48,401 nucleotides of DNA from assembly GCA_018260615.1 (NCBI GenBank), contig JAGWDQ010000082.1, positions 1 to 48,401 of the forward strand, given 5' to 3'. Source of the DNA: Candidatus Altarchaeum sp. (GTDB lineage Archaea > Altiarchaeota > Altiarchaeia > Altiarchaeales > Altiarchaeaceae). Made by a program: the position numbers and the translations under genes. Position 1 is the first letter of the stretch; every line of letters starts with the position of its first letter. The notes under the pieces are model-generated. The model was not told the origin of the DNA. It saw nothing but the letters and a program-made list of their open reading frames with translations, and made no database searches. Shown here one piece after another: positions 16,462-24,420 of this stretch.

Positions 16462-16533
16462 TTGTTTATAAAATATGAATAAAAATTTTATTGCCGTAAC
16501 TGTGGATATTGAAGACTGGTATCATATTCCTTC
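15772..16533 (+). repeat. Long direct repeat, right copy
   Basis: Partner of 10023-10784 at an offset of 5,749 bp. I found no mismatch in the lines compared, including the hairpin insert and the first 19 codons of the following gene. Confidence 0.75.
16131..16171. repeat. Twin-hairpin element, copy C
   Basis: Same sequence as copy B, carried within the long direct repeat, so it is not an independent insertion. Confidence 0.6.
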
Positions 16534-17386
16534 GGTTACAGGTTCGCCGTTTTCAAAATTTAAGGATGTGGACGAATTTTTCAGCAAATGGGATAAAAGA
16601 TATGATTACCTGACTGAACCGACAAAAAGGGTCTTAAACATGCTTGATGAATTAAATATAAAGGCAACCTTTTTTGTTGTTGCAGATGTTGTCGAACATT
16701 ACCCCGGATTAGTCGAAGAAATAGCAGATAGGGGACATGAGATTGGATGTCATGGATTACATCACGCATGCAAGATACATCCAAAGACAAAGAAGCCATT
16801 AATGTCAACTGAGGAATTTGAAAAAAGAACACTGAAAGCAAGGAGAATACTTGAGAAAGCATCAGGCAAGGAAGTAATCGGATACAGATCACCAAATGCG
16901 TTCATTGGCGGCTGGATGCTTGATTCGCTGAAAAAATTGGGGTTTGAGTATGACTCCTCCGTGAGCAAAAATTCCCTTTACAATAAAACGGACTCCCAAC
17001 TTACCAATGTTACTACAGTACCATATCATCCAAAAAATGACTGTCTTGACGCTGAAATAAATGATCCGAAAAATAAGGGACTACAGGAGATTCCCTGGCC
17101 ATACTTTGATTTTATGGGATTTAAATTCCCAACTGCAGGCGGTCCAATGCTCAGGTTTTTAGGTTCGGGATACATTATGCTGGGATTAAAACAAAGTTTA
17201 AAAAGGAGCAGTACAGTTTTTTATTTTCATCCGATTGATATTTCAAATGAAAAATTCCCGAATATCGGTAAAGGAAGACCATTATATTGGATCATTAAAG
17301 GAGAAACCATTGAAAACAGAATTAAATATATATTAAAAAATACCAAAGCAAATTTTGGCTGTTGTAGTGAAATGCTGCAAATTTAA
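16475..17386 (+). CDS. Polysaccharide deacetylase (NodB-type, DUF3473-like C-terminus)
   Basis: A 303-aa enzyme with a complete NodB fold. The metal/catalytic opening is TVDIEDWYH, followed by KATFFVVADV, the zinc-ligand HExxxHGxxH-like GHEIGCHGLHH, and GYRSPNA. The C-terminal block STVFYFHPIDI is typical of deacetylases in exopolysaccharide clusters. It would remove N- or O-acetyl groups from a sugar chain. It opens the long co-directional cluster, 14 bp before the thiolase gene. A 5' scrap of a diverged copy lies at 10726. Confidence 0.88.
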   Translation: MNKNFIAVTVDIEDWYHIPSVTGSPFSKFKDVDEFFSKWDKRYDYLTEPTKRVLNMLDELNIKATFFVVADVVEHYPGLVEEIADRGHEIGCHGLHHACKIHPKTKKPLMSTEEFEKRTLKARRILEKASGKEVIGYRSPNAFIGGWMLDSLKKLGFEYDSSVSKNSLYNKTDSQLTNVTTVPYHPKNDCLDAEINDPKNKGLQEIPWPYFDFMGFKFPTAGGPMLRFLGSGYIMLGLKQSLKRSSTVFYFHPIDISNEKFPNIGKGRPLYWIIKGETIENRIKYILKNTKANFGCCSEMLQI

Positions 17387-17400
17387 ATATAAAATTTGAA

Positions 17401-18543
17401 ATGATAAATGTAAATATAATCGGAACAGGGAGAACAAAATTCGGGGTATTAGACAAAAATATTCCTGAATTAGCTTATGAAGCAATGTTAAAATCATTAG
17501 AAGACAGCACTCTTTCCATAACAGAAATTGACGCAATATATGTCGCGAATTTCTGTGCAGGCCCTTTTCAAAACCAATTACATTTAAACTCACTCATTTC
17601 AGGTCTTTTGCCAAAATCAGATATCCCCATAATACGAATAGAGACAGCATGTGCGTCAGGTAGTAGTGCTTTGTATCAGGCAATAATATCTTTAAACAAA
17701 TTTGAAAATATTATGGTTTTAGGTGTCGAAAAAATGACAGATACTGATAATTTGTCTGCTTCAAAGAATATTTCTGCAGCAGGGGACAAATTACTTGATC
17801 AGGATGAAGGGCTTTTATTCCCTGCAAATTATGCTTTAATTGCACAGCAGCATATGCTTACATACGGCACAACGCTTGATGATCTTGCTTTGGTTTCTCT
17901 TAAAAATCACAATAATGGGAACTTAAATGAACTTGCTCATTTTTATCATAAAAAAGTTGATATGGAGGTGATTAAAAATTCACCTGTTGTTTGCTCGCCC
18001 CTGCGGCTTTTTGACTGCAGTCCGGTAAGTGATGGTGCTGCTGCTGTAATTATATCAAGAAATAAAAAAACAGATAGAGACATAAAAATTGTGGCATCCA
18101 CAATGGCAACGGATACTATCTCTTTATGCCAGAGAAAAAATTTAACTTCGTTTAAGGCAGCAAAAATTGCGGCAAAAGAAGCTTACAAACAGGCAGATAT
18201 AAAACCTTCGGATATTGACATTGCAGAAGTTCATGACTGCTTTACTATATCTGAGTTGATTGCTATGGAAGATATTGGATTATGCAAAGAGGGTGAAAGT
18301 AAGTACATGATAAGAGAGAATAGGACAACCCTTCAGGGAGATATACCCATAAATACAGACGGCGGTTTAAAAGCGGATGGTCATCCGATAGGTGCAAGCG
18401 GACTTGCTCAGATTATAGAAGTAGTAACACAGTTGAGGGGAGAAGCGGGAAAAAGACAGGTTCAAGATGCGGAGATTGGTTTAACGCATAATATAGGAGG
18501 TATTGGTGGCACAGCGGTGATTCATATATTAAAAAGGGAGTAA
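17401..18543 (+). CDS. Thiolase (archaeal / SCP-x type acetyl-CoA acyltransferase)
   Basis: A 380-aa thiolase-fold protein. It has the nucleophile motif ETACASGS (about residue 84), the AEVHDCFTISE block, DGGLKADGHPIGASG and the closing THNIGGIGGTAV. Such enzymes condense or cleave acyl-CoA; archaeal forms often work with a DUF35 zinc-ribbon partner, and one is fused to the dehydrogenase two genes on. Within a glycan cluster I infer it builds a 3-oxoacyl-CoA that becomes a sugar acyl group. It is followed 6 bp later by the double SDR. Isoprenoid precursor supply is an alternative, but no HMG-CoA synthase is here. Confidence 0.87.
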   Translation: MINVNIIGTGRTKFGVLDKNIPELAYEAMLKSLEDSTLSITEIDAIYVANFCAGPFQNQLHLNSLISGLLPKSDIPIIRIETACASGSSALYQAIISLNKFENIMVLGVEKMTDTDNLSASKNISAAGDKLLDQDEGLLFPANYALIAQQHMLTYGTTLDDLALVSLKNHNNGNLNELAHFYHKKVDMEVIKNSPVVCSPLRLFDCSPVSDGAAAVIISRNKKTDRDIKIVASTMATDTISLCQRKNLTSFKAAKIAAKEAYKQADIKPSDIDIAEVHDCFTISELIAMEDIGLCKEGESKYMIRENRTTLQGDIPINTDGGLKADGHPIGASGLAQIIEVVTQLRGEAGKRQVQDAEIGLTHNIGGIGGTAVIHILKRE

Positions 18544-18549
18544 AATAAA

Positions 18550-20148
18550 ATGTATCAAAAAACAGCACTGATTACTGGTGGAAATGACGGAATTGGTATA
18601 GCCGTTAGCAAGACACTTTTAGAGGGAGATTATAAAGTTATTATCATAGACAAAAATGTAAATAATGCTAATGAGATGGTCAAAGAGAATAAGAATATTT
18701 ATGTATTTCGCTGCGACATAACCAATGAAAAAGAAGTTACAGAAACATTTAAAAAAATCCGGGAAATTACAGATAACATAGATGTTTTAATCAACTCCGC
18801 AGGTATTGGCGCTTTTGGTGATTTCGATGAAATTGACATTAGTGTATTCAGAAAAGTTATGGATGTTAATTTTTTTGGAACTGTCCGTGTAATAAAAGAG
18901 TGCTTGCCTTCAATGATAAAAAACGAGAAGGGGCATATTATAAATATCTCCTCAATTTCCGGAAAGGTTGCACTTCCGGGCAGTTCTCCATACTGTTGCT
19001 CAAAATGGGCATTAGAAGGTTTTTCAGAATCCTTTAGAATAGAAGTAAATCACAAACATATCGGAGTTAGTGTGATTAACCCTGGAAATGTCAAAACAGA
19101 ATTTACTAAACATTCTCTTTTGTCAAAAGCAGCAAATAACAACCACCGTACATCAAAAGGTACTCCTGTGGATTTTGTGGTCAAAAAAGTCATGCAGGTT
19201 TTAGAAAAGCCAGCGCGAAATATTTACATCCCTTCAAAAATAGGATTGGGTGCGATTATTGATGCGATTTTTCCGTCAGTAATGGATCGTTTCTACTTCC
19301 ATTGTGCAAGAAAAACGAATGTGTGTTTAGACAATGCAAAAGTTGCGGTTGTAACTGGAGCGAGTTCAGGAATTGGAAACGCGGTGGCTTCTACTTTGTG
19401 TGCCAGAGGATTAACAGTAATCATGATCGCCAGAAACAAAGAAAAACTATTTAGTGCAGCAAAAGAGATATCTGCACTTGGGGGCAATCCTGTACCTTTT
19501 CCACTTGACATACGAGATTATGAAGCAGTAAAGCAGACAATTAAAAAGATCATAATGGATTTCGGACAGATAGATATACTTGTAAATAATGCAGGTTACT
19601 CTGTTAGTGGCAAAGTTGAGGATGTCCCTATTGAAAAATACATTTCAAATATGGAAACAAACTTTTTTGGAGGCATTCAAATCATTAAAGAGGTTTTGCC
19701 ATATATGAAACAAGAAAATAATGGACACATAATTAATGTACTCTCCACGAATGCAATAAGAGGGATTCCTAATCTGAGTTCGTATGGTGCAACAAAATTT
19801 GCTTTACGAGCATTCTCTCGATGCCTGGATAGAGAACTGGCAAGAAAAAATATTAACATCAAGGTTTCTGAAGTATTTCCTGCAAGTGTAGAAACTCCTT
19901 TTTTTGTTGAAAATGCTGATACTGTCAGTGGTGCGAGTACTTCCCCTATGCTTAAATTCAATAGAAATCTTTTATCTGCTGAAGAAGTAGCAAAAGAGAT
20001 TATTGTGTTGCTTGAAACTGGAAAAACAAGGAAATTTCTCCCATTGAAGAGCTATTTTCTGTTTGTTGGAAACACTATTTCACCATCACTTGTTGATTTA
20101 TTTTTCCTGAATCGTAAAAAATTAACCCAAACTAAAAATGGTTTTTAA
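18550..20148 (+). CDS. Tandem (double) short-chain dehydrogenase/reductase
   Basis: A 532-aa protein made of two complete SDR domains. Domain 1 has TGGNDGIG (9-16), INSAG (81-85), SSISG and YCCSK (Y148, K152). Domain 2 starts near 263 with TGASSGIG (269-276), then NNAGYS, and YGATK. Each keeps the Tyr-Lys pair and a dinucleotide-binding glycine motif, so both could be active. The reaction is likely NAD(P)-dependent reduction of a 3-oxoacyl thioester or sugar ketone. It overlaps the next gene by 11 nt and so is translationally coupled. SDR pairs on one chain are uncommon in archaea as far as I know. Confidence 0.87.
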   Translation: MYQKTALITGGNDGIGIAVSKTLLEGDYKVIIIDKNVNNANEMVKENKNIYVFRCDITNEKEVTETFKKIREITDNIDVLINSAGIGAFGDFDEIDISVFRKVMDVNFFGTVRVIKECLPSMIKNEKGHIINISSISGKVALPGSSPYCCSKWALEGFSESFRIEVNHKHIGVSVINPGNVKTEFTKHSLLSKAANNNHRTSKGTPVDFVVKKVMQVLEKPARNIYIPSKIGLGAIIDAIFPSVMDRFYFHCARKTNVCLDNAKVAVVTGASSGIGNAVASTLCARGLTVIMIARNKEKLFSAAKEISALGGNPVPFPLDIRDYEAVKQTIKKIIMDFGQIDILVNNAGYSVSGKVEDVPIEKYISNMETNFFGGIQIIKEVLPYMKQENNGHIINVLSTNAIRGIPNLSSYGATKFALRAFSRCLDRELARKNINIKVSEVFPASVETPFFVENADTVSGASTSPMLKFNRNLLSAEEVAKEIIVLLETGKTRKFLPLKSYFLFVGNTISPSLVDLFFLNRKKLTQTKNGF

Positions 20149-21247
20149 ATGTGAAAAATGTAATCTGGCGTGGTATTATCCGGTTAAAAAATGTATTTAC
20201 TGTAAAGGAGTGGTTAAAGAATTAAAAGAAGAAAAATATAGAGTTAGAGGAATAACTGAAGTTTTTGTTCCATCTAAAGATCATTCTCAAGTGCCTTATT
20301 ATGATCTCCTTTTAGAAGATGAAAATGATAATTTGCATATCAAGAAATCATTTAAGAAGTATGAAATTGGAGATGTCATACTTACAGATAATAAAAAGAA
20401 AGAGGAACACATTAAAGAGAAAATTGGAGTTATAGGTACTGGTGTCACAGGAACCGGAATTGCTCAGGTTCTTGTTTCTGCCGGATTTGAAGTAATTTTA
20501 AAAAGTAGAACTCAAGAATCATTAGATAGTGCGATTCAGAAAATAGAGAGAGAACTGTTAAGAACAATGAGTGTTTCTGAAAAAAATAAAATTATTAAAA
20601 ATATTAAGCCAACGACTAATTTAGATGATTTGATAAATGCAGATATAATAATAGAATCAGTTACCGAAAATATAAATGTAAAAAAGCAGTTATTTAAGGA
20701 ATTGGATGAAATCCTGCCTGATAAAGCAATAATTGCAACAAATACTTCTTCTCTCTCAATTGATGAATTAGCATCTGCTACTGCAAGACCGGACAGATTT
20801 ATCGGGATGCATTTCTTTAATCCGGTACCTAAAATGTATTTACTTGAAATCGTTCGTGGAGAAAAAACATCCGATACGATAATTGACAAAATAACTAAAC
20901 TTGCAAAACAAATTAATAAAACACCAATAATTACAAAAAACAGCCCGTGTTTCATAGTCAACCGAATATTGGCAGCTTACCTGAATGAGGCAATATGGGA
21001 ACTTTACGAAGGAGTTGCATCAGCAGAGGATATTGATACTGCATCAAAACTCGGACTTAATCATCCAATGGGACCTCTTGCATTGGTAGATTTAATTAGT
21101 CTTGATATAGTCCTTGCCATCCTGAAAAGTTTGCATCAAAGAACCGGAGACAAAAAGTATTTGCCCTGCCCGCTCATAGAAGAAAAAGTTAAAGAAGGTA
21201 AATTAGGCAGAAAAACAAAGGAGGGGTTTTACAAATACATTACTTAA
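20138..21247 (+). CDS. DUF35-type zinc-ribbon/OB domain fused to 3-hydroxyacyl-CoA dehydrogenase
   Basis: A 369-aa fusion. Residues 1-25 form a rubredoxin-like zinc ribbon (C5, C8, C19, C22). An OB-like segment runs to about 85 (YDLLLEDENDN, YEIGDVIL). From about 95 it is a complete 3-hydroxyacyl-CoA dehydrogenase: GTGVTGTG (G100, G102, G105), NTSSLS, MHFFNP (H225), E237 and N275, then the C-terminal helical domain with NHPMGPLALVDL. DUF35 proteins bridge thiolases and their partners in archaea, so the fusion suggests a physical complex with the thiolase. It would interconvert 3-oxo- and 3-hydroxyacyl-CoA with NAD. Confidence 0.86.
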   Translation: MVFKCEKCNLAWYYPVKKCIYCKGVVKELKEEKYRVRGITEVFVPSKDHSQVPYYDLLLEDENDNLHIKKSFKKYEIGDVILTDNKKKEEHIKEKIGVIGTGVTGTGIAQVLVSAGFEVILKSRTQESLDSAIQKIERELLRTMSVSEKNKIIKNIKPTTNLDDLINADIIIESVTENINVKKQLFKELDEILPDKAIIATNTSSLSIDELASATARPDRFIGMHFFNPVPKMYLLEIVRGEKTSDTIIDKITKLAKQINKTPIITKNSPCFIVNRILAAYLNEAIWELYEGVASAEDIDTASKLGLNHPMGPLALVDLISLDIVLAILKSLHQRTGDKKYLPCPLIEEKVKEGKLGRKTKEGFYKYIT

Positions 21248-21286
21248 AATAAATGTAAATTTAATTACTTAAATGGCGATTACAAA

Positions 21287-21805
21287 ATGTCTAAAAGAGA
21301 TAAAATAGCTTTTGAAGAAGCAGTTGCATGTTCAAATTCAAGTAACAAATTCACATATGCAATTAAATTTTTAAAGAATTGGCTTTTGGAACGCATTGCA
21401 TCCTCTTTTCCAATACCTTCATGGAGAACAAAATTACATAAAATGAGGGGTATAAAAATCGGAAAAGACGTTTACATAGGTTATGATGTGATATTTGACA
21501 GGATACATCCTGAACTGATAACAATTGAGGATTATGTTGAGATAGGCGACAGATGTATAATAAGCGCGCATTCAAGAGGTACATCACTTTTAAGGGAATT
21601 TTATCCGAGAACAACAGCGCCAGTGGTTATCAAAAAAGGAGTGTGGATCGCTCCGGGATGCATAATATTGCAGGGTGTGAGTATTGGGGAGTGTGCTGTT
21701 ATAGGTACTGGGGCAGTTGTTACTAAAGATGTTCCTTCGTGGAGTGTTGCAGTGGGAGTACCTGCAAACGTTATCAAAACCTTAAAAAATAATTTACGAT
21801 TATAA
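21287..21805 (+). CDS. Hexapeptide-repeat acyltransferase (WbbJ/LacA-like)
   Basis: A 172-aa left-handed beta-helix protein. Hexad motifs are clear (ITIEDYVEIGDRC, VWIAPGCIIL, CAVIGTGAVVTKDV), with the usual catalytic His in ISAHSRG and the closing VGVPANVIKTL. These enzymes transfer an acyl group, usually acetyl, from CoA to a sugar. Its place right after the acyl-CoA enzymes suggests it may use their product. That substrate is inference; acetyl-CoA is the default. Confidence 0.85.
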   Translation: MSKRDKIAFEEAVACSNSSNKFTYAIKFLKNWLLERIASSFPIPSWRTKLHKMRGIKIGKDVYIGYDVIFDRIHPELITIEDYVEIGDRCIISAHSRGTSLLREFYPRTTAPVVIKKGVWIAPGCIILQGVSIGECAVIGTGAVVTKDVPSWSVAVGVPANVIKTLKNNLRL

Positions 21806-21811
21806 AAAAAG

Positions 21812-22966
21812 ATGAGCAATCAAAAAGTATGTACAAGATGTGTCATGGACACATCGGATCCTGATATTCAATTTGATGAAGATGGAGTATGCAATCATTG
21901 TAGAAAATATGAAAAAATAATGCATTGTAGAGTTTATTCTGATGAAGAAAAGCAGCAAAAACTTAAACATCTTGCAAATAAAATCAAAGAAGAAGGAAAA
22001 AATAAGGAATATGATTGTATTATAGGAGTTAGTGGAGGGGTTGATAGCACCATGGTCGCGTACACAGTTAAAAAAAAGTTGGGTTTGAGGCCGTTAGCAA
22101 TTCATTTAGATAATGGGTGGGACTCAGAGTTGTCAATAAAGAATATAGAAAAAATATGCAAGGTGCTTGATATTGATTTATTTACTCATGTGCTTGATTG
22201 GGAAGAATTTAAGAATATACAATTATCCTTCTTAAAATCATCTTTTATAAATGCTGAGATGCCAACAGATCATGCTATAATGGCGGTTCTTTTCCAGGTT
22301 GCTGATGAAAAAAGAATCCCTTACATCATTAACGGGTCTAATTTCACGACAGAAGGCATATTGCCTAATAGTTGGGTTTATGATGTTAGAGACTGGAAAT
22401 TTATTGAAGGGATCCATAGAAAGTTTGGTAAACTGAAATTAAAAACATTTCCTCATTATGGTTTAATAGATATGTTTTATTATCTTTTTATAAAAAGCAC
22501 AAAATTCGTTACAATTTTAGATTACATTGACTATAACAAAAAAGATGCAATGAAACTTATAGAAAAAGAACTAGGGTGGAAATATTATAGCGGGAAACAT
22601 TATGAATCAATATTTACTCGTTTTTACCAGGGATATATTCTTCCAAAGAAATTTAAAATAGATAAAAGAATAGCCCATTTATCTACGCTAATTTGTTCGG
22701 GTCAGATAACAAGAGAGGAAGCATTGGAAGAGTTAAAAAAAGATCCATATCCTTCCGAAGAAATGATGAAAGAGGACAAAGAGTATGTTATAAAAAAATT
22801 AGGGCTTACTGAAGAAGAGTTCGAAAAAATAATGTCGCTGCCAATTAAGACATTTGAAAGTTACCCTAATAATAGTTTTTTATTCAATAAATTAAAACTG
22901 CCACTTAGGATAGCATATAAATTTGGCTTGGTTCCTCCCATTGTATACTTTAGATATTGTGTTTGA
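21812..22966 (+). CDS. wbuX: N-acetyl sugar amidotransferase (WbuX/PseA-type)
   Basis: A 384-aa PP-loop ATPase. It has zinc-ribbon-like cysteines at the start (CTRCVMD, CNHC), the P-loop GVSGGVDST and the family motif INGSNFTTEG. It adenylates the acetamido group of a sugar and uses ammonia from the HisH/HisF-like pair encoded next to make an acetamidino group. It starts 6 bp after the acyltransferase and precedes its partners. This trio is known from bacterial O-antigens and from flagellin glycans in simpler forms. Confidence 0.88.
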   Translation: MSNQKVCTRCVMDTSDPDIQFDEDGVCNHCRKYEKIMHCRVYSDEEKQQKLKHLANKIKEEGKNKEYDCIIGVSGGVDSTMVAYTVKKKLGLRPLAIHLDNGWDSELSIKNIEKICKVLDIDLFTHVLDWEEFKNIQLSFLKSSFINAEMPTDHAIMAVLFQVADEKRIPYIINGSNFTTEGILPNSWVYDVRDWKFIEGIHRKFGKLKLKTFPHYGLIDMFYYLFIKSTKFVTILDYIDYNKKDAMKLIEKELGWKYYSGKHYESIFTRFYQGYILPKKFKIDKRIAHLSTLICSGQITREEALEELKKDPYPSEEMMKEDKEYVIKKLGLTEEEFEKIMSLPIKTFESYPNNSFLFNKLKLPLRIAYKFGLVPPIVYFRYCV

Positions 22967-23013
22967 GTTAATACATATAAACCCATAAAACAAACAAATA
23001 AACAAAAACGATT

Positions 23014-23631
23014 ATGCTCACTATTATTGATTACGGAATGGGAAATGTAGGTTCAATTAAGAACATGCTAAAAAAAGCAGGATATAATTCAGTTATTACC
23101 TCGCAGATCTCTGAAATAAAAAATGCGACAAAGCTCATTTTACCGGGAGTTGGGTCATTTGATAATGGTATTAAACAGTTATTTAATTTAAATTTAACAG
23201 ATGTCTTAAATGAAAAGATATTAAATGAAAAAACCCCGGTCATGGGAATATGTCTTGGAATGCAGTTAATGACAAAAAACAGCGAGGAAGGAAAATTGTC
23301 AGGATTGGGATGGCTAAATGCAAAAACAATAAGATTTAATTTTAATCAGGATTATTCATTAAAAATTCCGCACATGGGATGGAATTCGGTGAAAATTGAA
23401 AAGAAAAGTAAAATCTTTCAGGACATGTATGACGGGGAAAACAGATTTTATTTTGTTCATTCGTATCATGTTCTTTGCGATAATCAGGAAGATATATTAA
23501 CAAGTACATTTTATGGTTATAACTTTACATCCGGTTTTGAAAGAGATAATATTATCGGAGTACAGTTTCACCCGGAAAAAAGTCATAAATTCGGTATGCA
23601 ACTTTTAAAAAGTTTCGCAAAGAATTTTTAA
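23014..23631 (+). CDS. hisH: HisH-like glutamine amidotransferase of the sugar amidination pathway
   Basis: A 205-aa class I glutaminase with the opening IIDYGMGNVGSI, nucleophile GICLGMQL and the HPEKS triad motif. HisH family members release ammonia for HisF in histidine synthesis. Here the flanking WbuX and HisF-like genes, and no other his gene, point to sugar amidination (WbuY role). It is separated from wbuX by 47 bp of A-rich sequence and from the next gene by 13 bp. Confidence 0.87.
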   Translation: MLTIIDYGMGNVGSIKNMLKKAGYNSVITSQISEIKNATKLILPGVGSFDNGIKQLFNLNLTDVLNEKILNEKTPVMGICLGMQLMTKNSEEGKLSGLGWLNAKTIRFNFNQDYSLKIPHMGWNSVKIEKKSKIFQDMYDGENRFYFVHSYHVLCDNQEDILTSTFYGYNFTSGFERDNIIGVQFHPEKSHKFGMQLLKSFAKNF

Positions 23632-23644
23632 ATAATATATCAGA

Positions 23645-24415
23645 ATGTTAAATACAAGAGTAATACCGGTTTTACTACTAAGAAACAGAGGATTGGTAAA
23701 GACAGTTGAATTCAAAGAAGGAAAATATATAGGAGATCCGATAAACGCAGTTAAAATATTTAATGAAAAAGAGGTGGATGAGTTGATATTCCTTGATATT
23801 ACAGCAAGTAAAGAACAGAGAGAGCCCAATTTTGATTTAATTTATGATATTGCAACAGAGTGTTTCATGCCTTTTGGATACGGTGGTGGAATCAAAACAA
23901 TACAACACATAAAAAAACTCTTTTCATCGGGTGCAGAAAAAGCAGTTATAAACAGCTGTGCAATAGAAAATCCATCTTTCATCAAGGAGGCATCGGATTT
24001 TTTTGGCTCACAAAGTATTGTTGTTTCCATAGATGTTAAAAAGAGTTTAACGGGAAAATATAAAGTTTATGATAGCAGTAAAGATAAATTAACAGATTTA
24101 GACCCAGTGGATTTTTGCATTAAAATGGAATCATTGGGGTGCGGAGAAATTTTTTTAAATTCCGTCGAAAGAGATGGAATTATGAAAGGATATGATATAG
24201 AATTAATAGAAAAAGTAGCAAACGCAGTAAATATTCCAGTAATTGCCTGTGGGGGTGCAGGTAAACTTGAGGATTTCAGAGATGCTGTAAAACAAGGAAA
24301 TGCTTCAGCGGTTGCAGCAGGCAGTTTGTTTGTTTTTTACGGAAAACACAAAGCCGTCCTGATTAATTATCCTTCACAGGAAGAATTAGAAAAAATATTA
24401 GATCAAAAAAGATAA
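23645..24415 (+). CDS. wbuZ: HisF-like cyclase, glycan amidation-associated (WbuZ)
   Basis: A 256-aa TIM barrel. It starts with TRVIPVLLLRNRGLVKTV, which differs from the canonical HisF start (IIPCLDVKDGRVVKG) as WbuZ proteins do. Barrel motifs ELIFLDIT, GYGGGIKT, NSVERDG and IACGGAGK follow. It would channel ammonia from the HisH-like subunit to WbuX. Directly followed by the DUF354 gene, 5 bp on. Confidence 0.86.
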   Translation: MLNTRVIPVLLLRNRGLVKTVEFKEGKYIGDPINAVKIFNEKEVDELIFLDITASKEQREPNFDLIYDIATECFMPFGYGGGIKTIQHIKKLFSSGAEKAVINSCAIENPSFIKEASDFFGSQSIVVSIDVKKSLTGKYKVYDSSKDKLTDLDPVDFCIKMESLGCGEIFLNSVERDGIMKGYDIELIEKVANAVNIPVIACGGAGKLEDFRDAVKQGNASAVAAGSLFVFYGKHKAVLINYPSQEELEKILDQKR

Positions 24416-24420
24416 CAAAA

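Noticed and set aside
4401..16474. Insertion sequence or integron as the cause of the mosaic
   Set aside because: No transposase, integrase or long terminal inverted repeats could be found on either strand.
16581..16968. Minus-strand ORFs inside the deacetylase gene
   Set aside because: They are shadows of a strongly supported plus-strand gene and have low-complexity translations.
23014..24415. Histidine biosynthesis operon
   Set aside because: Only HisH- and HisF-like genes are present, beside WbuX and inside a glycan cluster; the HisF start is the WbuZ type.
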